A stretch of 64,000 nucleotides of DNA from contig NZ_CP066796.1 of the NCBI RefSeq assembly GCF_017161565.1, forward strand, positions 2,914,001 to 2,978,000. Reading direction: 5' to 3'. The position numbers and the translations under genes were made by a program. The notes below the pieces were generated by a model. It ran no database searches. It had not been told where the DNA came from and saw only the letters and a list, made by a program, of their open reading frames with translations. Below, one piece after another: positions 36,259 to 46,522 of this stretch (its first letter is position 1; each line of letters opens with the position of its first letter). This DNA is from Erwinia amylovora. Its GTDB lineage: Bacteria; Pseudomonadota; Gammaproteobacteria; Enterobacterales; Enterobacteriaceae.

Positions 36259-39200
36259 ATGACAATCCCTTCATTTCAGCAGAATGCCCGCCTGGCTTAC
36301 GAGCAGATAGTACAGCAAGAGTCGATAAAAAAAATGGCGAAAAATCCAGGGAGACATAGCGGTAATTTAATTCGCCAGGATTTGTCCAATGTATTTCTAC
36401 ATTGCCTGTCACGCGCTACCTGTGCACAGCAAAGCTACAATAATGTTTCAACAATCAACAGCCCGGTGAATACGCCTGCAATCATTTATCCATCACCATA
36501 TGATTTGACTTTCGTCAATCAGCATGCACTGGCACAAGATACGAGCGGGGAAAATAGCAGCAAAGGCGGACTTATGGCAAAACGGCAGCTCAATGATAAC
36601 TTCTGCCCGGAATTAAAGCGGCTGGATCGTAAAGTCTGTCTGGCTCTCGATAAGCTTACCCGATTGCAAGCAGCAGAGAAGACGCTGAACAAGCCGCGCA
36701 CTAAAATCATTCCCTCCTCCGTTAAGTCAACAGTAAGAGAAAACTGGGCTGGCAATAAGTTCAGCAATCTGCTGAGTCACATTGCAACTGCTTTGGATCA
36801 GGTTGGCGATTTCATCAATCGCCATGATCCGCTAAACGCCCGCTTCGCCCTGGCATCCCCCCTTAGCGAAAAGACGCCTGATGGCAAAGAAAATGATACG
36901 CAAAGTATTATTCAGGAATTTACAGATAACATTCTTAGTTTAAAAACTGGCCATAATGCCACAGTAAATGAAGCCCCCCTCTCTTCCTTTTTTAAAGCTG
37001 GGCGTGAGGCGCTGATTGCATATTTTAAAAAGTACAATATTAAATATCCAGCACTTAAAGTTATTGCCTCTCATATTTTACGTGAAAGGATCAATCAGCA
37101 ATTTCATTTAGATATCAATCCAGATCGGACTTATTTTATCACATTTATGGAGCGCTTTGATGATGGCGTTAACATGACTTATTTTAAACCTTTAATCAAG
37201 AAAACGCTCACAGAATGCCTTTTTACCAATTTTGGCAGCGACTTCTGGAAATACTACGTGCGGGTAGATGCGGTAAGTGCAATTTATGATGTCTCGTATC
37301 TGGACAGCCATATCAATAATTTTGAATATCGCGACAGGATAAAAATAGAGCCCAGTAAGTTCGGCGATCTGGTTTGGAAGATTGATTTTTATAATTATGC
37401 TAAACAAAAACTCACCGACCGCTACGGTCAGAAAAACGAGCATATCAAAAATCTCTTTATTTCTTTTATCAATCATCTTGACATTAGTCAGATTGACCAT
37501 AATTCAGCTACAGATGTGCTAAGCGGGGTGGGCTTGTTAAAAAACAGTAACGTCACCGCTGCTCTTTTTGATATTAACGGCTACAGTGCGGCAAATGCTT
37601 ATATCTTCAAGAATAGTCTTAGTGGTCGGGTAACGCTATATTTTCCCAAAAGTGACTTTAAGTTATTCTCCTTCAGGGGAGCTTTTGAGATGCGGTCATG
37701 GGTTGCCAATGCCTGCGCGACCGAAGAGCGTCGGGCTATGATAGCCTCTCACTTTACCATAGCAAACAGGCAGAACAATCTGTTTTACGATGGTATTGAT
37801 GCCTGGTTAAATACAATTAATAATGATAATAGTTACTCTGAAAGAATTGCAATCAAATCAGCCTTCATTTCGCCTAATCACTTCTTTGCAGATTTTTTCA
37901 AAAGCGTAAAAAATAAAGAATTATCTGACCTCAGTTCACAGATAAAATCAGATTTAAGGGTCGAGCGTGATATCTATGAAGAGATGATTGAAGCATCAAA
38001 TATCATTCCTAATCCGCTATCCCCCTTTCTGACCCTGGCTATTCATATTGAGCATGCTATCGATGCTGTCACCTATGATGAGCAGATGCAAGCATGGGGT
38101 AAGATCAAAAATGACGCTGTTAGCCTCATCACAATGGTTGTTCTGGATAAGGCAATAACATTACCTGACACGGAGGGCTATAAGTTTATAGCGTCGGTAA
38201 AAAATGAAGTTGATACCTCTGGCCTGAGCGTTTTCAATGAAAGATTGAAAAAAAATGGTGAATTAACAACCGATGAAGTTAGATATATTTATCGACAAGC
38301 CCCCACCGCCAGGGCGTTAACCGCTGAACAGATTGAACGGGTCAAGGGCATAAATACATTTTTACCGATAAGAAAAGTGCCATTTACCGCAGATTTGCCG
38401 GCTCTGAGCAGAGATATAAATAATTTCATTACCCGTGATCTACAGGGTAATACATATGATTTATTTTACGGTTTTCCTCAAGATAATTCAGCCCCCCCGT
38501 TTATAACGCTTGCACGCGTAAAGTACAAAATAGCCTTCAGATCCGCTCAGGAAAATATTGCGCTGGCAATCACCAGGATAAATGACGTTTCTTATGAAAC
38601 TAAAATCAGGGAATACCTTTGTCTGTCTCTTAACACTCGTAGTGAAAGAATAATTACTCAAGCGATGCTCAGACTTAAGGGGCAACTATGGCGCGCTCGT
38701 GATTTTTTGAATGAATCTGAAAGAATTGATTACAACAATATCATTATCGTTTCCACCCGGCGGATTGTAGATGCGGTTAATCCATTTAATTCTCAGAGTA
38801 TCATTCAGGATCTAAACCACCTCCGGAAGATCCCACTGGCTTTTACTTTTTTGGAAGATCCTTATCGTAGAATATTTATCATGCTTGACTCTAATGTAGA
38901 GAACAGACCCATCGGCAGTTCCATAATGGGGATGAACGTTAACTACCTTGATTCCACGTTCATCCATGAAACCTCTCACTTAACGTCTAATACCCTGGAT
39001 GTTTGCTATAATGATATCTACGAAGAAAATTTCTTACCTGGTGATACTCGTGCACTGCGCCGGAAAATTAATAGTGAAATAGACAACGGAGAAATAAAAA
39101 ATAATATTTATTTTAAAAAATTTATGAATGATGTTTATCATCACTTTGGGATAAACCAGTTCGTTAATGCTGAAACGAGTTTGAATATACTTAAAACCAC

Positions 39201-39414
39201 CCCGATATTAAAATCAAACTTGATCATGGATAATGCTGATACCTTCGTTGCTCATGTTAAACACCTGGCAAATCTGGACCACAATAAAATGTCTAAAAGA
39301 GGTGCGGATAAAGTGAATAGCCTGGACAGCGATAATTATCGCTATCTTGGCTTAGTCTTTATCGCTGCGGCACCACGTTCTGCCAAAAACGCATCATTTA
39401 GGCCGTTGCCGTGA
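36259..39414 (+). CDS. Large toxin- or effector-like protein with HExxH motif (paralogue 2)
   Basis: 1051 residues, clearly homologous along its length to the protein at 32723: NPGRHSGNLIRQDLSNVFLH near the start, KIDFYNYAKQKLTDR, MRSWVANACATEERRAMIA, SHFTIANRQNNLFYDGIDAWL, and HETSH at 903-907 followed by DVCYND. It lacks the duplicated tryptophan motif and the Asp-Ile repeat of paralogue 1. No signal peptide or membrane helix is visible. AT-rich codons set it apart from ampE next door. Probable role as paralogue 1: a metalloprotease-type toxin or effector, inferred only from the HExxH and large multidomain layout. Confidence 0.6.
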   Translation: MTIPSFQQNARLAYEQIVQQESIKKMAKNPGRHSGNLIRQDLSNVFLHCLSRATCAQQSYNNVSTINSPVNTPAIIYPSPYDLTFVNQHALAQDTSGENSSKGGLMAKRQLNDNFCPELKRLDRKVCLALDKLTRLQAAEKTLNKPRTKIIPSSVKSTVRENWAGNKFSNLLSHIATALDQVGDFINRHDPLNARFALASPLSEKTPDGKENDTQSIIQEFTDNILSLKTGHNATVNEAPLSSFFKAGREALIAYFKKYNIKYPALKVIASHILRERINQQFHLDINPDRTYFITFMERFDDGVNMTYFKPLIKKTLTECLFTNFGSDFWKYYVRVDAVSAIYDVSYLDSHINNFEYRDRIKIEPSKFGDLVWKIDFYNYAKQKLTDRYGQKNEHIKNLFISFINHLDISQIDHNSATDVLSGVGLLKNSNVTAALFDINGYSAANAYIFKNSLSGRVTLYFPKSDFKLFSFRGAFEMRSWVANACATEERRAMIASHFTIANRQNNLFYDGIDAWLNTINNDNSYSERIAIKSAFISPNHFFADFFKSVKNKELSDLSSQIKSDLRVERDIYEEMIEASNIIPNPLSPFLTLAIHIEHAIDAVTYDEQMQAWGKIKNDAVSLITMVVLDKAITLPDTEGYKFIASVKNEVDTSGLSVFNERLKKNGELTTDEVRYIYRQAPTARALTAEQIERVKGINTFLPIRKVPFTADLPALSRDINNFITRDLQGNTYDLFYGFPQDNSAPPFITLARVKYKIAFRSAQENIALAITRINDVSYETKIREYLCLSLNTRSERIITQAMLRLKGQLWRARDFLNESERIDYNNIIIVSTRRIVDAVNPFNSQSIIQDLNHLRKIPLAFTFLEDPYRRIFIMLDSNVENRPIGSSIMGMNVNYLDSTFIHETSHLTSNTLDVCYNDIYEENFLPGDTRALRRKINSEIDNGEIKNNIYFKKFMNDVYHHFGINQFVNAETSLNILKTTPILKSNLIMDNADTFVAHVKHLANLDHNKMSKRGADKVNSLDSDNYRYLGLVFIAAAPRSAKNASFRPLP

Positions 39415-39489
39415 GTCCGGTCAGCTGACTGGCATAATATCAGTGCGTTGGTATTTCCCTCCTGCCGGGAAAACCGCCGGCAGCCCGCA

Positions 39490-40344
39490 TCAGACCAACG
39501 TGCCGTAAATTGTCAGTAACGCCACCACAACCACCAGTACCAGCGATACTTTTTTTGCCAGTGCTACCGCCACGCGTGGCGTTTCAACCTTATCCAGATG
39601 CGGATCTCGTACCAGCGAGAACTGCGCCAGAGTGGTCAACACCTGATACTGCGAGGTATAACGATCGCCCAGTGAAGCAAACCAAGCAGGCAGCGCACGC
39701 TCACCATGACCCAGTAACGCATAGGCAACGCCTGCCAGCCGAACCGGCACCCAGTCTGCCCAATGCAGAATGGCATCAACACCAGACTGAGCGCGAGCCA
39801 GAGGATCAGGTATACGCGCCAGCCAGCTTTGCCAGGCGCGCAGAAATGCGTATCCCACCAGCAGCACCGGCCCCCATGGGCCACCAACCACAAACCAGAA
39901 CAACGGAGCCAGATAAAAGCGGTAGTTAATCCACAATAATGCATTTTGCAGCTCGCGCAGATACTCACGCTCGTCACAGTCAACGGGCACGCCGTGGATT
40001 AATGTTAACTCTTCGGCCATAGCATTGTGCGCCGCAGTATCGTTGTGAGCAGCTGCTTTAAGATAGGCGTGGTAGTGCAGGCGTACCGATCCTGCCCCGA
40101 TACATAAAAGCCCCACCAGTATCCAAAACAGTAGCTTGGGAACGCCAAAAAACAGCCCTTTCAATGCCAGCAAACAAAGCGCCACCAGCCCCATGAACAC
40201 CAACAACATGAGCAAAGTACGCGCCAGAGAAAAATGCTTACGCGCACGGAACAGCGGTATCAGATGGTGATCGAAATGCCAGTGCTCGCCCAGTTTGAAT
40301 AAACGTTCCCATCCGAGAACCAGTAACAGACTAACTAATGTCAT
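39490..40344 (-). CDS. ampE: AmpE family regulator/membrane protein
   Basis: A 284-residue inner-membrane protein with about four membrane segments, following E. coli AmpE closely ([44 protein letters not shown]). It is a partner of AmpD in beta-lactamase-induction loci, with a role not well defined. Its ATG overlaps the ampD stop as ATGA. It converges on the island genes and lies 75 nt from the second toxin-like gene, marking the island border. Confidence 0.95.
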   Translation of the reverse strand: MTLVSLLLVLGWERLFKLGEHWHFDHHLIPLFRARKHFSLARTLLMLLVFMGLVALCLLALKGLFFGVPKLLFWILVGLLCIGAGSVRLHYHAYLKAAAHNDTAAHNAMAEELTLIHGVPVDCDEREYLRELQNALLWINYRFYLAPLFWFVVGGPWGPVLLVGYAFLRAWQSWLARIPDPLARAQSGVDAILHWADWVPVRLAGVAYALLGHGERALPAWFASLGDRYTSQYQVLTTLAQFSLVRDPHLDKVETPRVAVALAKKVSLVLVVVVALLTIYGTLV

Positions 40345-40910
40345 TCCTTAACTCCCGTTGTTTGGATGTGGGATACCAGACCGGCGCGAAACCGCGCCCA
40401 GTCGAAAGATGGCCCGGGATCGGTTTTTCTCTGTGGAGCAATGTCGCTATGGCCGGCAATATGCTGGGCAATCGATGGATAATGCTGAACCAGTAATTCA
40501 GTGACCGCGCGTAAAGCCTGATATTGCGCATCGGTATAAGGCAGCGTATCCGTGCCTTCCAGTTCAATACCAATCGAAAAATCATTGCAGGCTTCGCGCC
40601 CCTGATAGCTGGAGACGCCAGCATGCCAGGCCCGCAGGTGAAAAGGAACATATTGTACGATCTCGCCATCACGGCGGATCAGACAGTGCGCAGAAACCTG
40701 CAGCTGGCATATGCCGGCAAAACAGGGATGATCGCCCGCATGAAGCCGCCCGGTAAACAGCGCATCAATCCACGGGCCGCCAAACTCACCGGGCGGCAGA
40801 CTGATGTTGTGAATGACTAACAGTGAAGGCGTTTCATCATATGGTCGCTGATTGAAATGCGGCGACGGCACGCGCCGTATGCCCGCGATCCAACCTTCTT
40901 GCAGCTGCAT
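40341..40910 (-). CDS. ampD: 1,6-anhydro-N-acetylmuramyl-L-alanine amidase AmpD
   Basis: A 189-residue cytoplasmic zinc amidase of murein recycling that removes peptides from anhydromuropeptides. Zinc ligands are seen as the His in [10 protein letters not shown], and His and Asp in [21 protein letters not shown] start at the ATG 40910 (GGAGACCAGGGT upstream) rather than 13 codons earlier, which matches E. coli AmpD. Overlaps ampE by 4 nt. Confidence 0.95.
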   Translation of the reverse strand: MQLQEGWIAGIRRVPSPHFNQRPYDETPSLLVIHNISLPPGEFGGPWIDALFTGRLHAGDHPCFAGICQLQVSAHCLIRRDGEIVQYVPFHLRAWHAGVSSYQGREACNDFSIGIELEGTDTLPYTDAQYQALRAVTELLVQHYPSIAQHIAGHSDIAPQRKTDPGPSFDWARFRAGLVSHIQTTGVKE

Positions 40911-41096
40911 ACCCTGGTCTCCTGTATTCTGATAGATACAGGTTAGCATGAATGTTTTCTATTTAATCAAGCTTCAGCACCACCGCACTTTGGTTCTCCT
41001 GATTAAGGTACGCCATTCTATGACAGCCCTGGATCCAGCTGTGCCAGCAGGCAACGCAGCTTACCGTTTCGGTTAACGTCAGCACGGCATCAGTAA

Positions 41097-41396
41097 TTGA
41101 GAACCGACCCGGGTAATGACTCATCTGACTTTTTACTGCGGCTGTCCCGCCGCCGTTTCCGCGATCGCTCTCCTCCCGTAGTCTTCCTTTTATGTAAAGA
41201 AGTCAACGATGCCTATCAGCTGAATTTCTTCACGCTGCGCAACTTCCCAGGCTTCCAGCACAGTCTTTCTGATATTTTGCAGTGCGCGCTGGTCGATTTT
41301 CCGATATGCCGCCCGATGCCTGCTTTCAGTTGTTTACGAATACGCGCCGGTCATGCGCGTGTAACCGGGTTACCACCCCGGCGGACCACGCTCTGA
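41097..41396 (+). pseudogene. Possible IS5-type transposase fragment
   Basis: The frame contains LRNFPGFQHSLSDILQCALV, then DFPICRPMPAFSCL, resembling the GFxxSLxxIxxxxxLDLPVPDxTxxSR segment of IS5-group transposases. No flanking inverted repeats or complete transposase can be seen, so it would be an old remnant. Confidence 0.35.
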
Positions 41397-41779
41397 CGGA
41401 TTTTATCTCGTTTCATATCATCGCAGTCAGGCCGCGCTCAGTGCAGCACAAGCAGCCGTTTATCATCACCTGTCGCGGTAGCCTGCTCATGAGCCATCCG
41501 TTACCACCGGAAGATGTGATGGTTGCTGTCAGCTTGACGTAGCCATATGAATGGTCATCCACCAGCGGTAGAACCTTTCCCTGGCCTGCAGAGAAATGTC
41601 CATGATTGACTTGCCGTATCACTTCCGGCTACCAGCCGGTTATGAAATGAGTATTATTATTGCCTGCACGCGGTAAAACGGCTACTTGCCGGTCGGCTTT
41701 CCCGACCGGCATAGTGCGCATGAACCCTTTTGCGCACCGTGATGCGCTTCCGTTAACTCGTCATCTTGTTTTTACTTCA

Positions 41780-41805
41780 GGCCAGCCGTCAGCGCTGGCC
41801 TTTTT
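41780..41805 (+). terminator. Orphan rho-independent terminator
   Basis: GGCCAG, a short loop, CTGGCC and TTTTT. No intact gene precedes it on this strand, so it may have ended the lost nadC or another deleted gene. Confidence 0.6.
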
Positions 41806-41970
41806 ACACTCAGAATGCTGTTTTTGCGGGACTACTTCAGGCAAGCAGGTTCTGCAATGTAACGGGCGCAAATACTTTGCGGCCTCCGCCTGAAGTTGGC
41901 CGTTTGACTCTGGCACAGGCTACCAGCCGCGAACTATCGTGCTTAGCTCTTAACCACAAGGAGGTTTGTC

Positions 41971-42414
41971 ATGACCCACCAACAGGGATTCACCCTGATC
42001 GAACTGATGATTGTCATCGCTATCATCGCTATTCTTAGCGCTATCGGCCTGCCCGCTTACCAGAGCTATCTGCAAAAGGCCGCATTGACAGATATGCTAC
42101 AGAGCACCATGCCATATAAAACGGCTGTCGAGCTTTGTGCCATCGAACGTGGTGGCAGCGGCAACTGCAGCGCAGGCAGCAATGGTGTCCCCACCGAACG
42201 CACCTCGCGCTATGTTTCTGCCCTCAAGGTCAATGCAGGGGTCATTACCCTGACCGGTCAGGAAAGCCTGAAGGGGTTAAGCGTTAAGCTTACGCCACAG
42301 TGGGATAATAAGGACGGGCAGTTAAGCTGGCGACGCAGCTGTGAAAGCGAAGCTTCCGCACTGAAGGACGCTTGCCTGGATATGTTCCGTTTTGATGAGG
42401 AGCAGTTGCCATGA
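41971..42414 (+). CDS. ppdD: Type IV major pilin-like prepilin PpdD
   Basis: A 147-residue prepilin with a short leader MTHQQG cleaved before FTLIELMIVIAIIAILSAIG, with Glu at +5 as usual. The C-terminal half has the disulfide-type cysteines and DACLDMFRFDEE of E. coli PpdD. The GGAGG ribosome site is 5 nt before the ATG. It leads the operon ppdD-hofB-hofC. No prepilin peptidase is in this operon; GspO at 59258 could process it. Confidence 0.92.
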   Translation: MTHQQGFTLIELMIVIAIIAILSAIGLPAYQSYLQKAALTDMLQSTMPYKTAVELCAIERGGSGNCSAGSNGVPTERTSRYVSALKVNAGVITLTGQESLKGLSVKLTPQWDNKDGQLSWRRSCESEASALKDACLDMFRFDEEQLP

Positions 42415-43811
42415 CACCGGCAACACAACGAGCGGTCGAAGCGATTTGTCAGGCTCATCAGGCAATAATAGTTGAGTTCAACGCACAGCGGCTACATATC
42501 GCGGTAGCTGAGACACCCAGCCATACGCTGATGGCCGAACTGCGTTTTGCCGCCCACTGTCCTATTGAAGTTGAATGCTGGCCGAAAGCAAGACTGGAGC
42601 AATCCCACCAACGGGAGAAACTTCCGGATCTGGCTGCGGCAGAGGATGGGCCGGAGCATACCGGGACGGCAGTAGAGATCATCAACGCCTTACTGGTGCA
42701 AGCGTTACAAAAACGTGCATCTGATATTCACATTGAGCCGCAGGAAGGTAGCCTGCGGCTGCGCTTACGTGTCGACGGCGTATTACAGCACTTGCCCCTG
42801 GCCGGGGTGGACAACAGCGCGCCGCTGATCGCTCGCCTGAAAATTCTTGCCAGTTTGGATATCTCCGAACGTCGGGTGCCACAGGATGGACAGTTTTCAT
42901 TGTTGCTGAAAGGTCATAACGAGTCGTTCCGTCTCTCGACCCTGCCAACGCGATTTGGTGAAAAAGCCGTGGTACGTCTGTTGCAAAGCGATAGCCATGC
43001 CATTGCGCTGGAAAACCTGGGTATGCCCGGCTCGCTGTTGAAGCGCTACCGCGAAGCGCTGGCTCGTCCGCAAGGGATGATCCTGGTCACCGGCCCCACC
43101 GGCAGTGGCAAAACCTTCACGCTCTATAGTGGACTAAGCTGGTTGAATATCGCCACGCGTAATCTGTGCAGCGTGGAGGATCCGGTGGAAATCCCCATGG
43201 TGGGTGTCAATCAAACTCAGATCCACGCTAAGTCAGGGCTGGATTTTCAACGTGTGTTACGTGCGCTGCTGCGCCAGGATCCCGACGTGATTATGATCGG
43301 CGAGATCCGAGATGGTGAAACCGCCGAGATCGCCATAAAAGCCGCGCAGACAGGGCATTTGGTGCTTTCAACGTTGCATACTAATTCAACTACCGAAACG
43401 CTGGTGCGGCTGGGTCAGATGGGCGTGCCTGGATATTTGCTGGCTTCGGCTCTTAAACTTGTGATCGCGCAGCGGCTGGTAAGAAAGCTCTGTCCTCACT
43501 GCCGTCAACCTGCTACGGCAGTTTCCCATTTTCCTCCCCATATCTGGCCAGGAACCGTGCAAAACTGGCTGGCGGTGGGCTGTGAACGTTGTTTCTCGGG
43601 TTTCTATGGCCGTCTTGCTCTGTTTGAGCTGCTGCCCATCTCCGCACGACTGCAAAACGCACTGGCAAAATCGGCCCAACCGGAGGAACTGGCTAAGATT
43701 GCACGGCAGCAGGGAATGAACACGCTGTTCGTTGAAGGACTGCATTGCGTCAATCGCGGAGAAACAACGCTGGAGGAGCTCACCCGTGTAGCCGGGGGCA
43801 GCGATGGGTGA
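42411..43811 (+). CDS. hofB: Type IV pilus assembly ATPase HofB (PilB/GspE family)
   Basis: A 466-residue secretion ATPase. It has the ASDIHIEPQ motif, Walker A GPTGSGKTFTLYSG near residue 230, the Asp box, Walker B IMIGEIRDGETAEIA, the His box STLHTNS, and the zinc-type CPHC and CERC pairs. The N-terminal domain is shorter than that of PilB. It overlaps ppdD and hofC by 4 and 8 nt. Its role is to power extension of the PpdD pilus, as inferred from family and operon. Confidence 0.92.
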   Translation: MTPATQRAVEAICQAHQAIIVEFNAQRLHIAVAETPSHTLMAELRFAAHCPIEVECWPKARLEQSHQREKLPDLAAAEDGPEHTGTAVEIINALLVQALQKRASDIHIEPQEGSLRLRLRVDGVLQHLPLAGVDNSAPLIARLKILASLDISERRVPQDGQFSLLLKGHNESFRLSTLPTRFGEKAVVRLLQSDSHAIALENLGMPGSLLKRYREALARPQGMILVTGPTGSGKTFTLYSGLSWLNIATRNLCSVEDPVEIPMVGVNQTQIHAKSGLDFQRVLRALLRQDPDVIMIGEIRDGETAEIAIKAAQTGHLVLSTLHTNSTTETLVRLGQMGVPGYLLASALKLVIAQRLVRKLCPHCRQPATAVSHFPPHIWPGTVQNWLAVGCERCFSGFYGRLALFELLPISARLQNALAKSAQPEELAKIARQQGMNTLFVEGLHCVNRGETTLEELTRVAGGSDG

Positions 43812-45003
43812 ACGCTTACTTTTCCGCTGGCAGGCTATTGACGATAGTGGGCAACTCCACCATGGATGCAGCTTTGCTGCCAGCCCTGTTCAGGTAGCGG
43901 AAGAACTGGCCGCACAACACCAGATGCCGCTGAAGATTTCGCGGGGCCGCCGCTACGGCTCTCGCCGCTGGCTATGGCAACAAAAGACCGCATTCTTACG
44001 CCAGCTCGCCACGTTACTCAAAGCAGGAATGCCCCTGCCCGCATGTTTGCAGCTACTGGCTGACGGGCATCCCGAAGCGGGCTGGCAGGCGCTGCTAATC
44101 CATCTGCATCAACGGATCAGCGCCGGGGAACCTTTTTCACAGGCGTTACGCGAGTGGCCCGACGTTTTTCCACCGCTGATCCCAGCGCTGGTTCATATCG
44201 GGGAGCTAACCGGGGAGCTGGACGAATGCTGCCTGCAGCTGGCAATACAGCAGGACAAACAGCAACTGCTGCGGCAAAAGGTGCAAAAAGCGCTGCGTTA
44301 CCCGCTGGTAATTATGGCAGTTGCTCTGCTGGTCAGCATCGGCATGCTGGTTTTTGTTCTGCCAGAGTTTGTCGCTATCTATCGCTCTTTTAACGCGCCG
44401 CTTCCGGGATTTACTCAAGCTGTGATTACGTGCTCGCGAATATTACAGCAACAGGCATTACCTCTGACCGGCATTATCGTCGCGGGGTCCCTGCTGTGGA
44501 AAACGCAGCGCCTTAAATATCCTGCCTGGCAGCGCTATGAGCAACGCCTGCTGCTCCGGCTACCGCTGGTGGCCAGACTATATCGCGGCAGCCTGTTGAG
44601 CCAGATATTTACCACCCTTTCGCTGACCCAACATGCCGGATTAACCCTGTTACACAGCCTGCAAGCAATAGAGCAAACCCTTTCCCCACTGTTGTGGCGT
44701 GAGGCTGTCAGACACTTGCAACAGCATATTGCGGCGGGTTACCCGCTGCACCAGGCGCTAAAGTCGCATCCTTTATTTACTCCCTTGTGTTATCAATTGG
44801 TTAAGGTCGGGGAAGAATCAGGCTCGCTGGATTCGTTGCTGGTCAGGCTCGCAGTGTGGCATGAACAGCAAACTCATCAACTGGCAGATACGCTGGCAGC
44901 AGCGTTGGAACCGCTGATGATGATAGTGATCGGAGGGATTGTGGGAACCCTGGTGGTGGCCATGTATTTGCCCGTATTCAGGCTGGGAGATGCGCTTGGG
45001 TAA
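43804..45003 (+). CDS. hofC: Type IV pilus inner-membrane platform protein HofC
   Basis: A 399-residue PilC/GspF-type protein with two repeats of the T2SSF domain (FLRQLATLLKAGMPLPACLQ and IFTTLSLTQHAGLTLLHSLQ) and three membrane helices. It pairs with HofB. Its last codons (RLGDALG) lie within the first copy of a 46-bp tandem repeat that continues past the stop. Confidence 0.92.
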   Translation: MGERLLFRWQAIDDSGQLHHGCSFAASPVQVAEELAAQHQMPLKISRGRRYGSRRWLWQQKTAFLRQLATLLKAGMPLPACLQLLADGHPEAGWQALLIHLHQRISAGEPFSQALREWPDVFPPLIPALVHIGELTGELDECCLQLAIQQDKQQLLRQKVQKALRYPLVIMAVALLVSIGMLVFVLPEFVAIYRSFNAPLPGFTQAVITCSRILQQQALPLTGIIVAGSLLWKTQRLKYPAWQRYEQRLLLRLPLVARLYRGSLLSQIFTTLSLTQHAGLTLLHSLQAIEQTLSPLLWREAVRHLQQHIAAGYPLHQALKSHPLFTPLCYQLVKVGEESGSLDSLLVRLAVWHEQQTHQLADTLAAALEPLMMIVIGGIVGTLVVAMYLPVFRLGDALG

Positions 45004-45210
45004 GCACTTATCCCGGCCAGATTCAGGCTGGGAGATGCGCTTGGGTATGCACTTTTCCCGGCCCGTGTTCAGGCCGGGAGATGCGCTTGGGTAAGCGCTT
45101 CTCCCGGCCAGAGTTCAGACTGGGAGATGCGCTTGGGTAAGCACTTCTCCCGGCCAGAGTTCAGGCTGGAAGATGCGCTTGGGTAAGCACTTCTCCCGGC
45201 CAGAGTTCAG
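44977..45210. repeat. 46-bp tandem repeat of hairpins at the hofC 3' end
   Basis: About five units of 45-46 bp sharing GATGCGCTTGGG (at 44989, 45034, 45080, 45126, 45172). Each joins a CTCCCGGCC arm to a GGCCGGGAG-like arm, so every unit can fold into a stem-loop. The first unit codes the hofC C-terminus; the others fill the gap to the convergent guaC. Probably a multiplied bidirectional terminator. Confidence 0.9.
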
Positions 45211-45229
45211 ACGGGGGCAGGTCAGGAAA

Positions 45230-46270
45230 CTAACGATTAAACACGCGGTTTTCCTGCTCGTTGACGCGGATAAAAGTAGTGCGTTTGGTTAACTCTTTCA
45301 GCCGTTCGGCACCTACATAGGTACAGGCCGACCGTAGGCCGCCCAGAATATCGCGCGCGGTCTCTTCCACCGGCCCACGCAGCGGTAGCCTGACGGTTTT
45401 ACCTTCTGCCGCACGATATTGCGCCACGCCCCCCACATGCCGCTTCATGGCAGATTCAGAACTCATACCGTAGAACAGCATATACCGTTCGCCGTTTTCT
45501 TCTACCAGCGTACCCTCACATTCATCATGGGCGGCCAGCATACCGCCTAACATGACAAAATCGGCGCCGCCGCCAAAGGCTTTCGCCACATCGCCAGGAG
45601 CCGAACAGCCGCCATCGCTGACAATCTGACCGCCAAGGCCATGCGCCGCATCAGCACACTCAATAACCGCAGACAGTTGTGGATATCCGACACCGGTTTT
45701 AACCCGGGTCGTACATACAGATCCGGGACCGATACCGACTTTAACCATATCAGCACCGGAAAGGATAAGTTCTTCGACCATTTCACCCGTTACCACATTG
45801 CCGGCACAGATGGTCTTACCCGGACAGGCTTCGCGCGCGCGCTGCAGGAAGGCCACAAAATGTTCAGAGTAGCCGTTAGCCACATCGATGCAGATAAAGT
45901 TAAGCATCGGTGACAGCGCGAGGATCTGCTGTAGCCGGGTAAAGTCAGCTTCTGAAGTGCCGGTAGAGACCATCACCTGGCGCAACACCGCTGGCGAGAC
46001 ACGCTCAACAAACGCCCGCCACTGCTCAACGCTGTAATGTTTATGTACGGCGGTGGGAATATCAAAAGAGGACAGCGCTTCCGCCATGCTGAAAGTACCG
46101 ACAGTATCCATATTGGCCGCGATTATCGGTACGCCAGACCAGGCAATGCCCGAATGTTTGAAGGTGAACTGGCGTTCCAGTTCAACCTGAGAACGGCTTT
46201 GCAACGTCGAGCGTTTTGGCCGGATAAGAACGTCTTTAAAACCTAACTTAATATCTTCTTCGATGCGCAT
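45230..46270 (-). CDS. guaC: GMP reductase
   Basis: A 346-residue enzyme that deaminates GMP to IMP with NADPH in purine salvage. The IMPDH-fold loop with catalytic cysteine is [11 protein letters not shown], and [13 protein letters not shown] binds phosphate. Start [16 protein letters not shown] at 46270 matches E. coli GuaC and gives its length; an upstream in-frame start adds 33 residues without homology. Divergent from coaE. Confidence 0.96.
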   Translation of the reverse strand: MRIEEDIKLGFKDVLIRPKRSTLQSRSQVELERQFTFKHSGIAWSGVPIIAANMDTVGTFSMAEALSSFDIPTAVHKHYSVEQWRAFVERVSPAVLRQVMVSTGTSEADFTRLQQILALSPMLNFICIDVANGYSEHFVAFLQRAREACPGKTICAGNVVTGEMVEELILSGADMVKVGIGPGSVCTTRVKTGVGYPQLSAVIECADAAHGLGGQIVSDGGCSAPGDVAKAFGGGADFVMLGGMLAAHDECEGTLVEENGERYMLFYGMSSESAMKRHVGGVAQYRAAEGKTVRLPLRGPVEETARDILGGLRSACTYVGAERLKELTKRTTFIRVNEQENRVFNR

Positions 46271-46522
46271 AACAAATTTTCCTGGTTGATGGCGTGGATC
46301 CGAATACGTTCCCTGTCTGGGTTGCGCTTGCGGTCGCAGGCAAAGTGCCAGCTCCAGTGACGCTATCATACGCGCTAAAAACGCGCAGACAAGACTGCGA
46401 AATTTGCTTTATTTACGTTACAATTGACTAAATTTACCTGTGAATTTTCGTGTGATCTGCGCCACATTATCTGCTTCCATTCAGCGAATAATGGGCAGTC
46501 AAGGCAGCGAGAGCGGAGAACT
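46271..46522. promoter_or_regulatory. guaC-coaE divergent promoter region
   Basis: A 252-nt gene-free gap between divergent genes. AT-rich DNA at 46395-46450 is the likely site of both promoters; GAGCGGAGAACT is the coaE ribosome site. No operator recognised. Confidence 0.4.

Larger units (their letters stand above)
40911..41970. other. Decayed 1-kb interval where nadC is expected
   Basis: In E. coli and many relatives nadC (quinolinate phosphoribosyltransferase) lies between ampD and ppdD. Here no open frame resembles NadC. The interval holds a transposase-like scrap (41097-41396), a hairpin GCCGGTCGG/CCGACCGGC at 41688-41710, and a terminator at 41780-41805. The start of ppdD has GGAGG at 41961-41965. 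Confidence 0.6.

Noticed and set aside
36144..36359. 71-codon frame before the second toxin-like gene
   Set aside because: Overlaps the real start, has no recognised content or ribosome site.
41660..42038. Open frames upstream of ppdD
   Set aside because: They span a terminator and the ppdD start; no similarity to NadC or other families.
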